A stretch of 45,264 nucleotides of DNA from Ochromonas danica. Lineage: Eukaryota; Sar; Chrysophyceae; Chromulinales; Chromulinaceae. Shown piece by piece: positions 10,524 to 20,858 of the stretch. Numbering within the stretch: position 1 is the first letter of the stretch; every line of letters begins with the position of its first letter. A model generated the notes under the pieces. The model did no database searches. It was not told the origin of the DNA and saw only the letters and a list, made by a program, of their open reading frames with translations. A program made the translations under genes and the position numbers. The DNA is taken from the NCBI GenBank assembly GCA_015146655.1, contig VKHL01000203.1:1-45264 (forward strand), read 5' to 3'.

Positions 10524-13500
10524 ATGAGATCGAATCCTTCCCCATCCAAAAGCAAGTATGATTCTCGAGCTGCGCTGGTCATTCAACGAACCTTTCGAGG
10601 GTATTTGGGGCGGAAGGTCTTTCTCAAGGCAGTGTTGGAGAGGGAGAGAGGGCGACTGCGCGGTAAGGCGAAGCGACCGAAACAACAGGCTAAGGCCGCG
10701 GCCATCCCATTGAAGAAGAAAGAGCAAGAGCAAGTGGAGCAGGTGCAGCAGGAGGAGGAGGAGGTGGTGGAGGTAGTAGTTGTGAAGAAGCAGCCCATTG
10801 CAGCAATGCCTTCCCGCCACCCACACACCATCACCACTAGCTCCTCCTCCTCATCCTCTGTCCATCGGATACCCCTAGAAAGTAGTAAAAACGGCAGTGT
10901 TCAAGTTAACCAATCGCTGGACAGTCTGTGTGGAGCAGGAGATGAGGAGGAGGATTTCAACTACTGGGGTAAGACTAGCAGCCCTAGTCATCACCATCCA
11001 TCACGAGAAGAAGAGGAGGAGGAGGAGGAGGAATATAGAGGATTACATGCAATTGAGGAGGGAGAGGAGGAGAGTCTCAGTCTGAGAGACTCCCTCGCCC
11101 TTCCCTCCTCCAACACTCCCACCCGCGCTGCCCTCACCAAGACATCTACCTCCGCCCACAGGCTTAAGATAAGCCATAGCGAGCAGCAAGAGGAGGAAGA
11201 TGAGGACGGAAGTCTGGAAGATAGTCTAGAGGGCTCTCCACTCGTTGTGAAGGTCGACAAAAAGGCTGCGCTGTCTCCCTCGTCCACCAATTCCTTCCAC
11301 TCCTCTCTTAGGGCATCCACTCAATCCGTGGACTCTATCGGTGCTTCCTTACCTGTACAGAGGCAGTCCAAGTCACTCCAACCTAACACCTTGACATCAC
11401 TTGTCAAGCAAGGCAGAAAGCCGGGCATGACCGATGCAGAGGCAGCAGGAGATGTGCAGCAGATCTCACAGCAACAACAACAACACGTCAGTGGGATTCC
11501 TCGTTACCAATTCAGCAGCAACAACAATGCTAATGGCAATGTCCCCGACTCCATTAAACCCTCAGTAGTTGCTCGACCTTCTCCCATGGCGTTGGCTGGA
11601 GGACACAATAACCACAAGCAAGCAGGCGCCAATGGCAGTGACAGTGACAGTGGCAGCAATAGGAACAACTCAAGTGATAATGTGGTAGAGAAGGTGAAGA
11701 AGCTCTATGCTGAACAAGCCAGCTCTTTCTTCCCACAATACCAACGACAAGAGCAGCAACAACCATAAGTCCGCGAAGTTCGTGTGAGAAATGTCGACCA
11801 CAAGACTGCAGGCGGGGAACTCTCCCCTGATAGAGAGAGGCCATCTCTAGACTGGGTCAACCAGGCTATGATAGGGAGATCTCCCACGAAAGAGAAGCTT
11901 CTCAACCAGCAGCAGCGACCATCTCACATTCTCTCCTCAGAAGAGGAAGAAGAGGAGGAAGAAGTGTCTGTGCCTTTTCTCAGCTCCTCTTCAGCTGTGA
12001 AACAAGGCAACTTAGGCAGTAGTCGGCAGTCATCCAGAAAGCCACAACAATATAACAGCAGCAATCCTATGCCTCAGCCTTTGGACCTGTCAAAGCAAGA
12101 GATAGCTGGAGCTGCAGGGAGCAGTCATCTTGCAGGAAAGAGAGAGCACGAACAACTAGTGCGCATGGCCTCCAATATTAAATCAACACCTTCCAAGGAA
12201 GTCAACTCATCTCTTCCAGTCAATCAAAGGCAGAAGGAATCCCAAAGAAAACCTGATAACTATCCTACTGACAATGATAGTGTGGGCAGCATCATGTCTG
12301 GAAGGGGAGTGGCAGGCTATGGAGTGCAATCATCATATCAACCAGGACGTGCTGGAAAGGGAGACAGAGGAGATGCGGATAGACAAGTAGATAACATGCG
12401 CAATCGACAACCTTCGTCTATACGCCAACCGCTGCAGCAACCTCATCCTCCCTCATCAATGCCCCAATCCTCTGTTCCATCCTCCTCGTCTGCGTTGGCA
12501 CAAGAACGAATCACTCCTCGTGGCCCAACTGGCCGACCGAGGCCATCAGGCCCTGCTGCCCCTTCTAACAAACAGGAAGCTCTTCGTGTATCTGAGGAAA
12601 TGGAACGCAAGCTTCTATCTGAATTAGCCAGGTTAGATGAAAAGAAGGCTCTCATACATCAGCGACAGCAACAGCTGCAATTACAACAGCAACAACAACA
12701 ACCTGTTCAGGCTGCTGGTAATGTATCTGAGGGAAGGAAAGTGGATGGTGTGGCAGAGAGAAATAGAAAGCGAGCTGATCCTCCACAGAATAACGAAAAG
12801 AAGAAAGAGAAACTTGCTTTTGGACCTGGAGCAAAGGACTTTCGCAATGGTGCCAAACATCCTTCTTCCTTGAAGTCCGCACAGTCATCTGGTTCAAATG
12901 ATGAGAGTGATGGTGTTGCGGTGGGTTATCAGGCTGTTTCAAAGGCAGCAGGGCCACGGGCTGCGGCTGTTATGGATGTGAACCCTTCCAAGATAGTTGC
13001 TGAATGGCATCAAGCGGTGAAGCAAGATGAGGGGAAGCACGATAGAAATAGACGACTCAGCCATGGTCCTCCTCCTGTCTCGTCTTATCTGGCAGCGGCA
13101 GCAGACTACGAAACAAATGGCGGCGATCTAGCTGAAGACAGCTATGGTGGTGCTTCTGCCCGAAGCGGAGGAATAGTGAAGCCTATCGTCAATGAGAACA
13201 ACGGCTATTTGAGTGGATTTCAGAAGAAGAGAGAGATGCAGCATGTCTCTCAACGATCTAAGAGTGCATCGAAGATGAGAAGTAATGATCAATCAGACGC
13301 GCAATCCGATGGTCCACGAGGTGTGAAAGGTGCTTTATTGTACAATCGCAATGCGCCACCACTACCTTTGGACTACATCCAAGAGACTGCAAGTCTGCCA
13401 CCTATTCCTATGGCTAGTGGACCGTCTGGTAATGTACAACAAGGTCTTCCTTATCAGCATCCTTTAGACAATCAAGTCAATCGGAGGGTGTGGTCTCGTA

Positions 13501-13532
13501 ATAGTACACGGTCAGCTCCATCGAAGTGCTGA
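10524..13532 (+). CDS. IQ-motif, largely disordered protein (frame holds one internal TAA)
   Basis: One frame runs from ATG 10524 to TGA 13532 (1003 codons), broken only by a TAA at 11766-11768. Residues 20-30 form a canonical calmodulin-binding IQ motif (IQRTFRGYLGR). The rest is low complexity: Lys-rich head, Glu and Ser runs, Asn/Gln-rich stretches, and one likely coiled coil at about 12590-12720 (EEMERKLLSELARLDEKKA followed by Gln runs). No other domain is recognised. The TAA may lie in an intron. A phase-1 intron 11674-11811 (donor GTGATA, acceptor CTGCAG) would remove it and keep the frame, though that donor is weaker than others here. A donor GTGAAG at about 11694 is another option. 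Otherwise it is stop readthrough, two genes, or a sequence error. The function may be calmodulin- or myosin-light-chain-regulated scaffolding, as inferred from the IQ motif only. Confidence 0.75.
11148..11998. repeat. Parent copy of the 851-bp direct repeat
   Basis: Matches 6951-7801 in the same orientation. The boundaries are sharp: base 11147 differs from 6950, and 11999 differs from 7802. It lies wholly inside the IQ-motif gene. Confidence 0.9.
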
Positions 13533-14179
13533 CCTAATCTTCGTCAATGACTCTGTACATAGAAAGAAATTGTCCGGAACGTATGGATTGTAATTTCAGT
13601 GGATTAGTTACTTTGTGCGTCATTGTTACTGTTCTAACAGGAGGCACGCGATCGGACTGGAATTGTCCTCATCGAATGAATGTCTTCCAGACAATCTCAG
13701 CAAATCAATCCTTATTCGCATCCGCTCAGCACTAATTCCTTACTTGTTCCTTCCGTCGATGTCCGAAGTACGCACCGACCAACACTACTCTCTTCCTAAA
13801 AGTCCAGTATTCCAGTCAGAAACCCTAAAAGTCGACTTTCAAAGTCAATATCTCTGCATAGAAAGAGCTGAGATTATGGATGAAGGTGAAGATGTCCATC
13901 ACAAAACAAAGACATTATTCATCATTTCAATCATTCTTATTCGTGTCTATCACTTTCTTTGATATCTTGTCATCAACCTGTCATTTCAATGGATGTTGTC
14001 GAACTTCAATCAAAACATCAAGGAGACTTCTTTTTCCTTCTCTCCCGACGACTACTTTCACTACGCGTGAGAGGCAAACGGCCACTGAAACGCAGTTTTA
14101 CCAGCGGTAAAACCCATTTTGCCAGATGGTAAAACTCCATGTTCAAGTCAATCCCCGCTCTGCATTGGATCACAAAGAA
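13533..14179. other. Intergenic with GGTAAAA palindromes
   Basis: No supported gene. A perfect 8-base-pair palindrome, GTTTTACC-AGC-GGTAAAAC, lies at about 14096-14114, followed by a related TTTTGCC...GGTAAAAC pair ending near 14136, 45-85 bases before the first glucokinase ATG. The same core occurs at 10135-10188. Confidence 0.55.
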
Positions 14180-17100
14180 ATGTCAATGAGACGAGAGGTG
14201 AGGCCCAACTGTACTGAATCGTTAATGGCTATGCTAATCGTTGCCTTTTGATTGTCTATCGTGCCCTTCATGCAACTTTGGCTGGAAACAGACGTTAGTT
14301 TGCGGTGATATCGACGAAGCTCACACCCGCCTCACCCTCATTGAGGTGGAGATTGACTCGAGCTTCCTTTCCTTAGACCTACAAGAAGTTTTACAGTAAG
14401 TGCACCTAGCCCTTTATGCTATCCCCCTTCGTGCCGCCTCTCACCTCTTGCGGTTGATACAGACTGTCAGAAGAAATCTACAACAAGAGTTACAACAATG
14501 CTGACTTCCTATCCTTTACTGATGTCATGGAAGCGTTTTTGTACAAGGATGCCAAGGAAACACATCCACCACTCACTGCGTGCATAGCCGTTGATGGCCC
14601 AGTGCGTGACAATCATGCTGACCTGCACTCCTGGGTCATAGACGGAAATGAACTCGCCAAGACCTTCCGCATCCGCTCTGTCTCTCTTGTGAACGACTTC
14701 CTGGCCATGGGATATGGTCTCCTGACCTTGGACAAGTCTGAAGAGTGTGTGACAGTACGAGAAGGTGAAGAGGTTCGATCCCCTCCCCAGCCTATCGCCT
14801 GTGTTGGCGCAGGCACAGGATTGGGTGATTGCTATTTGACCCCTGATCGCCATGGACGATACACTTGCTTTTCATGTGAAGAAGGGCTGGGTGACTTCAT
14901 TCCTCATGGCAAGGTAGGCTTTTAGCATCGATTGCTGGGCAGTGTTGGGACTCAGCCTAATTGACTGATTGCTGGGTGTTGTTGACTGGATAGATGGAAG
15001 AGGACTTGTTACAATTCATCAAGAACAAGTCTGACCATGCTGAGCATGTCTCAGCTCACTATATGGCATCATGTCGTGGAATTGCCGATGTTTACGACTT
15101 CCTAGTGCAGCATGTAGACTTCAGAGACAATGTCAACTCTGATGTACAAGCGAAGATCAAGAGTGCCGCTGAGAAAGGTCGCGAGATTGCAGCACATAGC
15201 AATGATGATGCGATATGTCGCAAGACCATGGAGATCTTCTTGAAGGTTTGTTCTCTTCTTGTTATCAACTTTATCCTCGTCAAACTAACCAATGAATTGG
15301 TTGGATTTCTGTAATACAGGCTTATGGTGCTCAAGCAAGCAATGTTGCACTCAAGTATTTACCTTTTGGAGGTGAGTGCATGTGATGTCACATTGTCAAA
15401 GGAAGTTGTCTGATATGCCAATTTTGGTCTCTTGCTTATAGGTCTCTTCCTCATGGGAGGTCTCACACCAAAAAATCTTGCCATGGTCCAAGATCCAAAA
15501 GGGCCATTCCTTGCTGCTTACCAAGATAAGGTAAAGAATGATATTTTGACTCATTGCGAGCACTGTTCTAACTTATTGATCTCGATGTTTCTTAGGTGCC
15601 CCAGCAGAGCGAACTTAAGGTTGTTCCTCTGTATGTCGTCGTTGCCGATGATCTCGATGATAGAGGAGCTATGTTCGTAGCTATTGATCTCATGCAACGA
15701 GCTCTAGAAGAAGAATTATTACCTTCTGAGCCAGTGAAGGAGGAAGAGCCCGTGGTCCACACCATCGAGCTAGAGGAAGAGGTTGTGGTGGAACCTGTGA
15801 AGGAAGTGCAGCAATCTGAGGTTGTGGTTCCTGAGCCAGTGAAGGAGGAAGAGCCCGTGGTCCACACCATCGAGCTAGAGGAAGAGGTTGTAGTGGAACC
15901 TGTGAAGGAAGTGCAGCAATCTGAGGTTGTGGTTCCTGAGCCAGTGAAGGAGGAAGAACCCATGGTCCACACCATCGAGCTAGAGGAAGAGGTTGTAGTG
16001 GAACCTGTGAAGGAAGTGCAGCAATCTGAGGTTGTGGCTTCTGAGCCAGTGAAGGAAGAAGAACCCATGGTCCACACCATCGAGCTAGACGAAGAGGTTG
16101 TGGTTCCTGAGCCAGTGAAGGAGGAAGAGCCCGTGGTCCACACCATTAGTTTCGAGGAAGAGGTTGTAGTGCAGCCTGTGAAGCAAGTGCAGCAATCTGA
16201 GGTTGTGGCTTCTGAACCAGCGAAGGAAGAAGAACCTGTGGTCCACACCATTAGTTTCGATGAAGAGGTTGTGGTTCCTGAGCCAGTGAAGGAAGTGCAG
16301 CAATCTGAGGTTGTGGCTTCTGAGCCAGTGAAGGAAGAAGAGCCCGTGGTCCACACCATCGAGCTAGAGGAAGAGGTTGTAGTGGAACCTGTGAAGGAAG
16401 TGCAGCAATCTGAGGTTGTGGTTCCTGAGCCAGTGAAGGAGGAAGAACCCATGGTCCACACCATCGAGCTAGAGGAAGAGGTTGTAGTGGAACCTGTGAA
16501 GGAAGTGCAGCAATCTGAGGTTGTGGCTTCTGAGCCAGTGAAGGAAGAAGAACCCATGGTCCACACCATCGAGCTAGACGAAGAGGTTGTGGTTCCTGAG
16601 CCAGTGAAGGAGGAAGAGCCCGTGGTCCACACCATTAGTTTCGAGGAAGAGGTTGTAGTGCAGCCTGTGAAGCAAGTGCAGCAATCTGAGGTTGTGGCTT
16701 CTGAACCAGCGAAGGAAGAAGAACCTGTGGTCCACACCATTAGTTTCGATGAAGAGGTTGTGGTTCCTGAGCCAGTGAAGGAAGTGCAGCAATCTGAGGT
16801 TGTGGCTTCTGAGCCAGTGAAGGAAGAAGAGCCCGTGGTCCACACCATCGAGCTAGAGGAAGAGGTTGTAGTGGAACCTGTGAAGGAAGTGCAGCAATCT
16901 GAGGTTGTGGTTCCTGAGCCAGTGAAGGAGGAAGAACCCATGGTCCACACCATCGAGCTAGAGGAAGAGGTTGTAGTGGAACCTGTGAAGGAAGTGCAGC
17001 AATCTGAGGTTGTGGCTTCTGAGCCAGTGAAGGAAGAAGAACCCATGGTCCACACCATCGAGCTAGACGAAGAGGTTGTGGTTCCTGAGCCAGTGAAGGA

Positions 17101-18112
17101 GGAAGAGCCCGTGGTCCACACCATTAGTTTCGAGGAAGAGGTTGTAGTGCAGCCTGTGAAGCAAGTGCAGCAATCTGAGGTTGTGGCTTCTGAACCAGCG
17201 AAGGAAGAAGAACCTGTGGTCCACACCATTAGTTTCGATGAAGAGGTTGTGGTTCCTGAGCCAGTGAAGGAAGTGCAGCAATCTGAGGTTGTGGCTTCTG
17301 AGCCAGTGAAGGAAGAAGAGCCCGTGGTCCACACCATCGAGCTAGAGGAAGAGGTTGTAGTGGAACCTGTGAAGGAAGTGCAGCAATCTGAGGTTGTGGT
17401 TCCTGAGCCAGTGAAGGAGGAAGAACCCGTGGTCCACACCATCGAGCTAGAGGAAGAGGTTGTGGTGGAACCTGTGAAGGAAGTGCAGCAATCTGAGGTT
17501 GTTGTTTCTGAGCCAGTGAAGGAAGAAGAACCCGTGGTCCACACCATCGAGCTAGAGGAAGAGGTTGTAGTGGAACCTGTGAAGGAAGTGCAGCAATCTG
17601 AGGTTGTGGCTTCTGAGCCAGTGAAGGAGGAAGAACCTGTGGTCAACACCATCGAGCTAGACGAAGAGGTTGTGGTTCCTGAGCCTGTGAAGGAAGAACC
17701 GTTGAAGGAAGCGCAGGTGCAATCTGACGCAGATCTGCATGATCAGCTTATGGTGCAGTTGCAGCAGGAAGTTGTTCAAAAGAAAATGCGCAGAGAAACG
17801 CATGAGGAAATGCAAGCGGTGCAACATAGGCAAGTGATTGAGGAGCTTCATGAGATGCAGAACAAAACGGTCAAAGAAGATCAACAATCCAAGAAGTTAG
17901 AAGAGTGCAATGAGGAGCTTTTGATACTAGAGCCATTATTGAACGCGGAGCAGCAAAGCGAGGAGGAAAACCCTCCTCAATCTCCGAAATTCCCTCCAGA
18001 GTTTAAATCGGGTAAATTTAACTGGGCAGCACTGGGTCTTGGCGCAGCTGGTGTGATCGGCGCGTCCGTGATCATAGCTTTAGTAGTTGCCAAGAGTCGT
18101 CGTGTTCGCTAA
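14180..18112 (+). CDS. Glucokinase-like pseudokinase with acidic repeat domain and C-terminal membrane anchor
   Basis: Seven exons: 14180-14197, 14292-14395, 14463-14913, 14994-15245, 15320-15371, 15442-15530, 15596-18112, giving about 1160 residues. The 18-base first exon (MSMRRE) is placed by analogy with the paralogue at 18648; exons 2, 5 and 6 have identical lengths to it. Residues 1 to about 370 are a bacterial-type glucokinase domain (PF02685 family). The Asn-Asp of the catalytic motif (SLVNDF, near 118-119), the GAGTGLG nucleotide motif and GGLTPKN remain. The phosphate loop GDIGGTNTR is GDIDEAHTR, EGGH is EEGL (glucose-binding His to Leu), and ERVASGSG is HYMASCRG (Glu lost). Catalysis is therefore unlikely. 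About 660 residues of Glu/Val/Pro repeats follow, then a Gln/Glu-rich coiled coil, then one hydrophobic segment (about 1133-1154) with a basic tail, which suggests a tail-anchored protein. The target membrane is unknown. Confidence 0.88.
15728..17700 (+). repeat. Acidic coding repeat array with 105-bp units and a 489-bp higher-order period
   Basis: The basic unit is 105 bases (35 residues) with cores EPVKEEEPVVHTIELEEE and EPVKEVQQSEVVV. Variants in which TIELEEE is replaced by TISFEEE or TISFDEE define a larger 489-base (163-residue) unit. Three near-identical copies run at about 15847-16335, 16336-16824 and 16825-17313, with a partial fourth to about 17426. All periods are multiples of three. 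The similarity of the copies implies recent expansion or gene conversion. Confidence 0.92.
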
Positions 18113-18647
18113 TACCGTGGAATCGTCTCCAAGAAGATATGCGTGTAAAGAGTGGTGTATGTTTTTGTATAGTTTCTCTCTACTGAACAAACTTTCTACG
18201 TTAAGCAATGAATAATAGATCGCAGAGGGCCTATTATTGATTTCGTTGATAGTGTAGAGAAATGTAAAATATTAATCTAATCAGCAAGACTGACAGTCTT
18301 CGACTTCTACGTTATACCCCTCCTGCAGTGAAAGATCTAGTGACATATTTTACATTCATTGCCGTGCCTACCGTCCATCACGCCAATTTCATCCATTCTG
18401 ACTTCAATTTGTTGTAATTCCGTCTTCTTCAACTGCAACAAGCACAACTCAAAGTCGATAATTCGAAGTAAAAAGTCTTCTTTTCGACTTTTCTGGGAGC
18501 GTCCACAGAAACACCAACACAGCGACACACAGACAGAGAGAGAGAGAACTGAGAAGCAACAAGAGGGAAGCAGTCAGCAGATCAGATCAAATCAGATCAA
18601 ATCAGATCATCGAATCTACTGTGAGAAGAGACTCTATTTGCTTTGTC
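18113..18647. other. Intergenic between the two glucokinase paralogues
   Basis: No supported gene. Just before the second gene are an AGAGAG run (18534-18546) and a triplicated CAGATCAAAT-type repeat (about 18580-18606), probably promoter or 5' UTR. An imperfect palindrome lies at about 18470-18492 (AAAAAGTC...GACTTTT). Confidence 0.5.
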
Positions 18648-20418
18648 ATGTCCAAGAGAAGAGAGGTGGGTTTAGTAGTTTACCAACTTGCTCCTTTGTA
18701 TATCTCTTGCCTGACCTAGAGCAAGTTAATAATCATTGAGAAAGTTGCTGCTTCTAATTTGATTGATCGCTCCATTGTTGGAAATAGACACTGGTTTGTG
18801 GAGATATTGGAGGCACCAATACTCGCCTCGCTCTCATTGAGGTGGAAGTCAACGCGGAATTTATCAAGTTAGACTTGCAAACTGTCGAAAGGTAAGGAAA
18901 CTTCACGGTTCTTCCATCCTTTTCTAACCTCTGCTTGAACAGATTGCCTGGTAAAGAGATCTTCAGCAAACGATACACCAATGCTGACTTCCCAACATTT
19001 GCTGATGCTCTACAAACATTCTTGTACAAGGATGCCAATGTCTCTCATCCTCCATTCACGGCTTGTCTGGCTATTGCTGGGCCAGTACGTGACAATCGAG
19101 TTCGTCTCACCAACCGTGACTCGTGGCTGATTGATGGCAATGAACTCGCCAAGGCCTTCCACATTCACTCAGTTTCTCTTGTTAATGACTTCTTGGCCAT
19201 GGGATATGGTCTCCTGACCTTGGATAAGGCGAAGGAGTGTGTGGTGCTTCAGCAAGGTGAATTGCAACAAGCCAACTCTCAGCCTATGGCTTGTGTAGGT
19301 GCAGGCACGGGGTTGGGTGAGTGCTATCTGACCCCTGATCGTCATGGAAAATATACTTGCTTTCCATGTGAAGGAGGTCATACTGACTTCGCTCCTCGTG
19401 ATCAGGTAACACACAAATATTGTGATGGAATCTGAGAATGCAGTTTTACTTATGCTAACACTGTTGTTATGTTCCTTGTGATGTTATATTCTAGTTGCAA
19501 GAGGAACTGCTTCACTTTATTAGAGATAGGCATCACTGCAAGCATCGCATCTCTGTGGAGCGTGTGGCATCAGGTAGCGGATTGTCCAATGTATATGACT
19601 TCCTTGTCCAGCATTCAGACTTTCGTGACCAAGTCAACTCGGATCTTCACACAAAGGTAAGGTCGAATCCAGCTCCATTCGTAATTAAACTTATGTGAGC
19701 GTGTGCTCTGTTGGTATCCTTGGTTGTTTGTGTAGATTACCACCGCTGCTGACAAAGCTCGCGAGATCGCAATTAACAGCAATGAGGATCCGATCTGCCG
19801 CAAGACCATGGAGATCTTCATGGAGGTGAGTTATCCTTATCTCTTCCTGTTTGCCAGGATGAAGTTAATCTTTTATTTGGTTCATCAGACTTATGGTTCA
19901 GAAGCGGGTAATGCTGTTCTGAAATATCTGCCGTTGGGAGGTGAGGAAGTGTTATGAAGACCATGTTTTGTGTGGTATGAGGAGTCTTATTGTAAAATGT
20001 GTGTATGTGTGTGTATGTCTGTGTCAGGTCTCTACCTCACGGGAGGCCTCACGCCAAAGAATCTTGCCATGATCAAAGATCCCGAAGGACCATTCCTTGC
20101 TGCTTTCCAAGATAAGGTAAAGTTCTATATTGCCTCATAGCTGTAGTGGAGACTAATGGCTTGTGATGGATGCAGGGTCGCATGATCGAAGTGATTCGCA
20201 GCGTGCCTCTATATGCAGTCTTGGTGGAAGACCTTGGCGAGCGTGGGGCTCAGTTTGTGGCCTTGGATTTGCTGCAAAGGGCTTTGGCAAACCATACCGA
20301 AAACAAATCCTCCTGCAGTAATGTATGTCATTGGGCACTTGGTATGACCGCCGCTGGTATTGTTGGCGCTTCTGTAGCTTTGGTGGCTATAGCTCTTTCC
20401 AAGAAGCTATCTAAGTAA
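18648..20418 (+). CDS. Bacterial-type glucokinase with C-terminal membrane anchor
   Basis: Eight exons: 18648-18665, 18788-18891, 18943-19405, 19495-19656, 19736-19825, 19889-19940, 20028-20116, 20176-20418. The sum is exactly 406 codons plus stop. It phosphorylates glucose to glucose-6-phosphate with ATP, the first step of glycolysis. The bacterial glucokinase motifs are complete: phosphate loop GDIGGTNTR (11-19), SLVNDF with the catalytic Asp near 123, GAGTGLG, the glucose-binding EGGHTDFAP, ERVASGSG with the conserved Glu, and GGLTPKN. Bacterial enzymes end at about 320 residues. This one adds a short linker and a single hydrophobic C-terminal helix (WALGMTAAGIVGASVALVAI) with a lysine tail, so it is probably tail-anchored, for example in the outer mitochondrial membrane or ER. 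It has one more intron than its upstream paralogue (at 19657-19735). It is the likely active member of the pair. Confidence 0.93.
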
Positions 20419-20659
20419 TCCAGTAATCCTCTTCTTGTCGATGGACTGCTAGTGATGTTGTGATGGACACGATTTTGCCTGTAACTGTTATAGTGTATTC
20501 TAACTATAGGTTACTAGAATCAATATTATTATGATCATGAATCGAGTGAGTTATTTCTCATGTATATTGTAGTGTACTGAGTAATCAATAAGTATAACAA
20601 CAAGCATAATCAGCATTGTATTCATCGTCATCATATCATTATAAAAGTGCAAAATTTTG

Positions 20660-20747
20660 TCTCAGCTGCCGGAATCGAACCAGCGACCATATGATATTTG
20701 CGTGTAACTGCTACAGTCATATGCTCTACCAACTGAGCTAAGCTGAG
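20660..20747 (-). tRNA. tRNA-Tyr (GTA) with a 15-base intron
   Basis: The cloverleaf folds fully. Acceptor stem CTCAGCT pairs with AGCTGAG, with discriminator A at 20660. The D arm is GCTC-AGTTGGTA-GAGC, the anticodon stem TATGA/TCATA, and the T arm GCTGG-TTCGATT-CCGGC. The anticodon GTA is at 20714-20712. The canonical intron directly after position 37 is 20710-20696. Tyr tRNAs commonly carry an intron there in eukaryotes. An A-box and B-box are present internally. Confidence 0.96.
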
Positions 20748-20858
20748 GCATGTCAATCTTAGAACCAGTCTAAATAGAAATAACAAAACAGACTTCTGAG
20801 TCAGCGAAGTTGATTCAGAGTCCATCTTCGTGTCATTCATTATCTATTAGAATATATT

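Noticed and set aside
15592-17652. A 686-codon antisense frame (minus strand) rich in Ser/Thr/Gly across the repeat array
   Set aside because: It mirrors the repeat units of the glucokinase-like gene on the other strand. It stays open only because the repeat period is a multiple of three and the units lack antisense stops. It has no start context or flanking exons.
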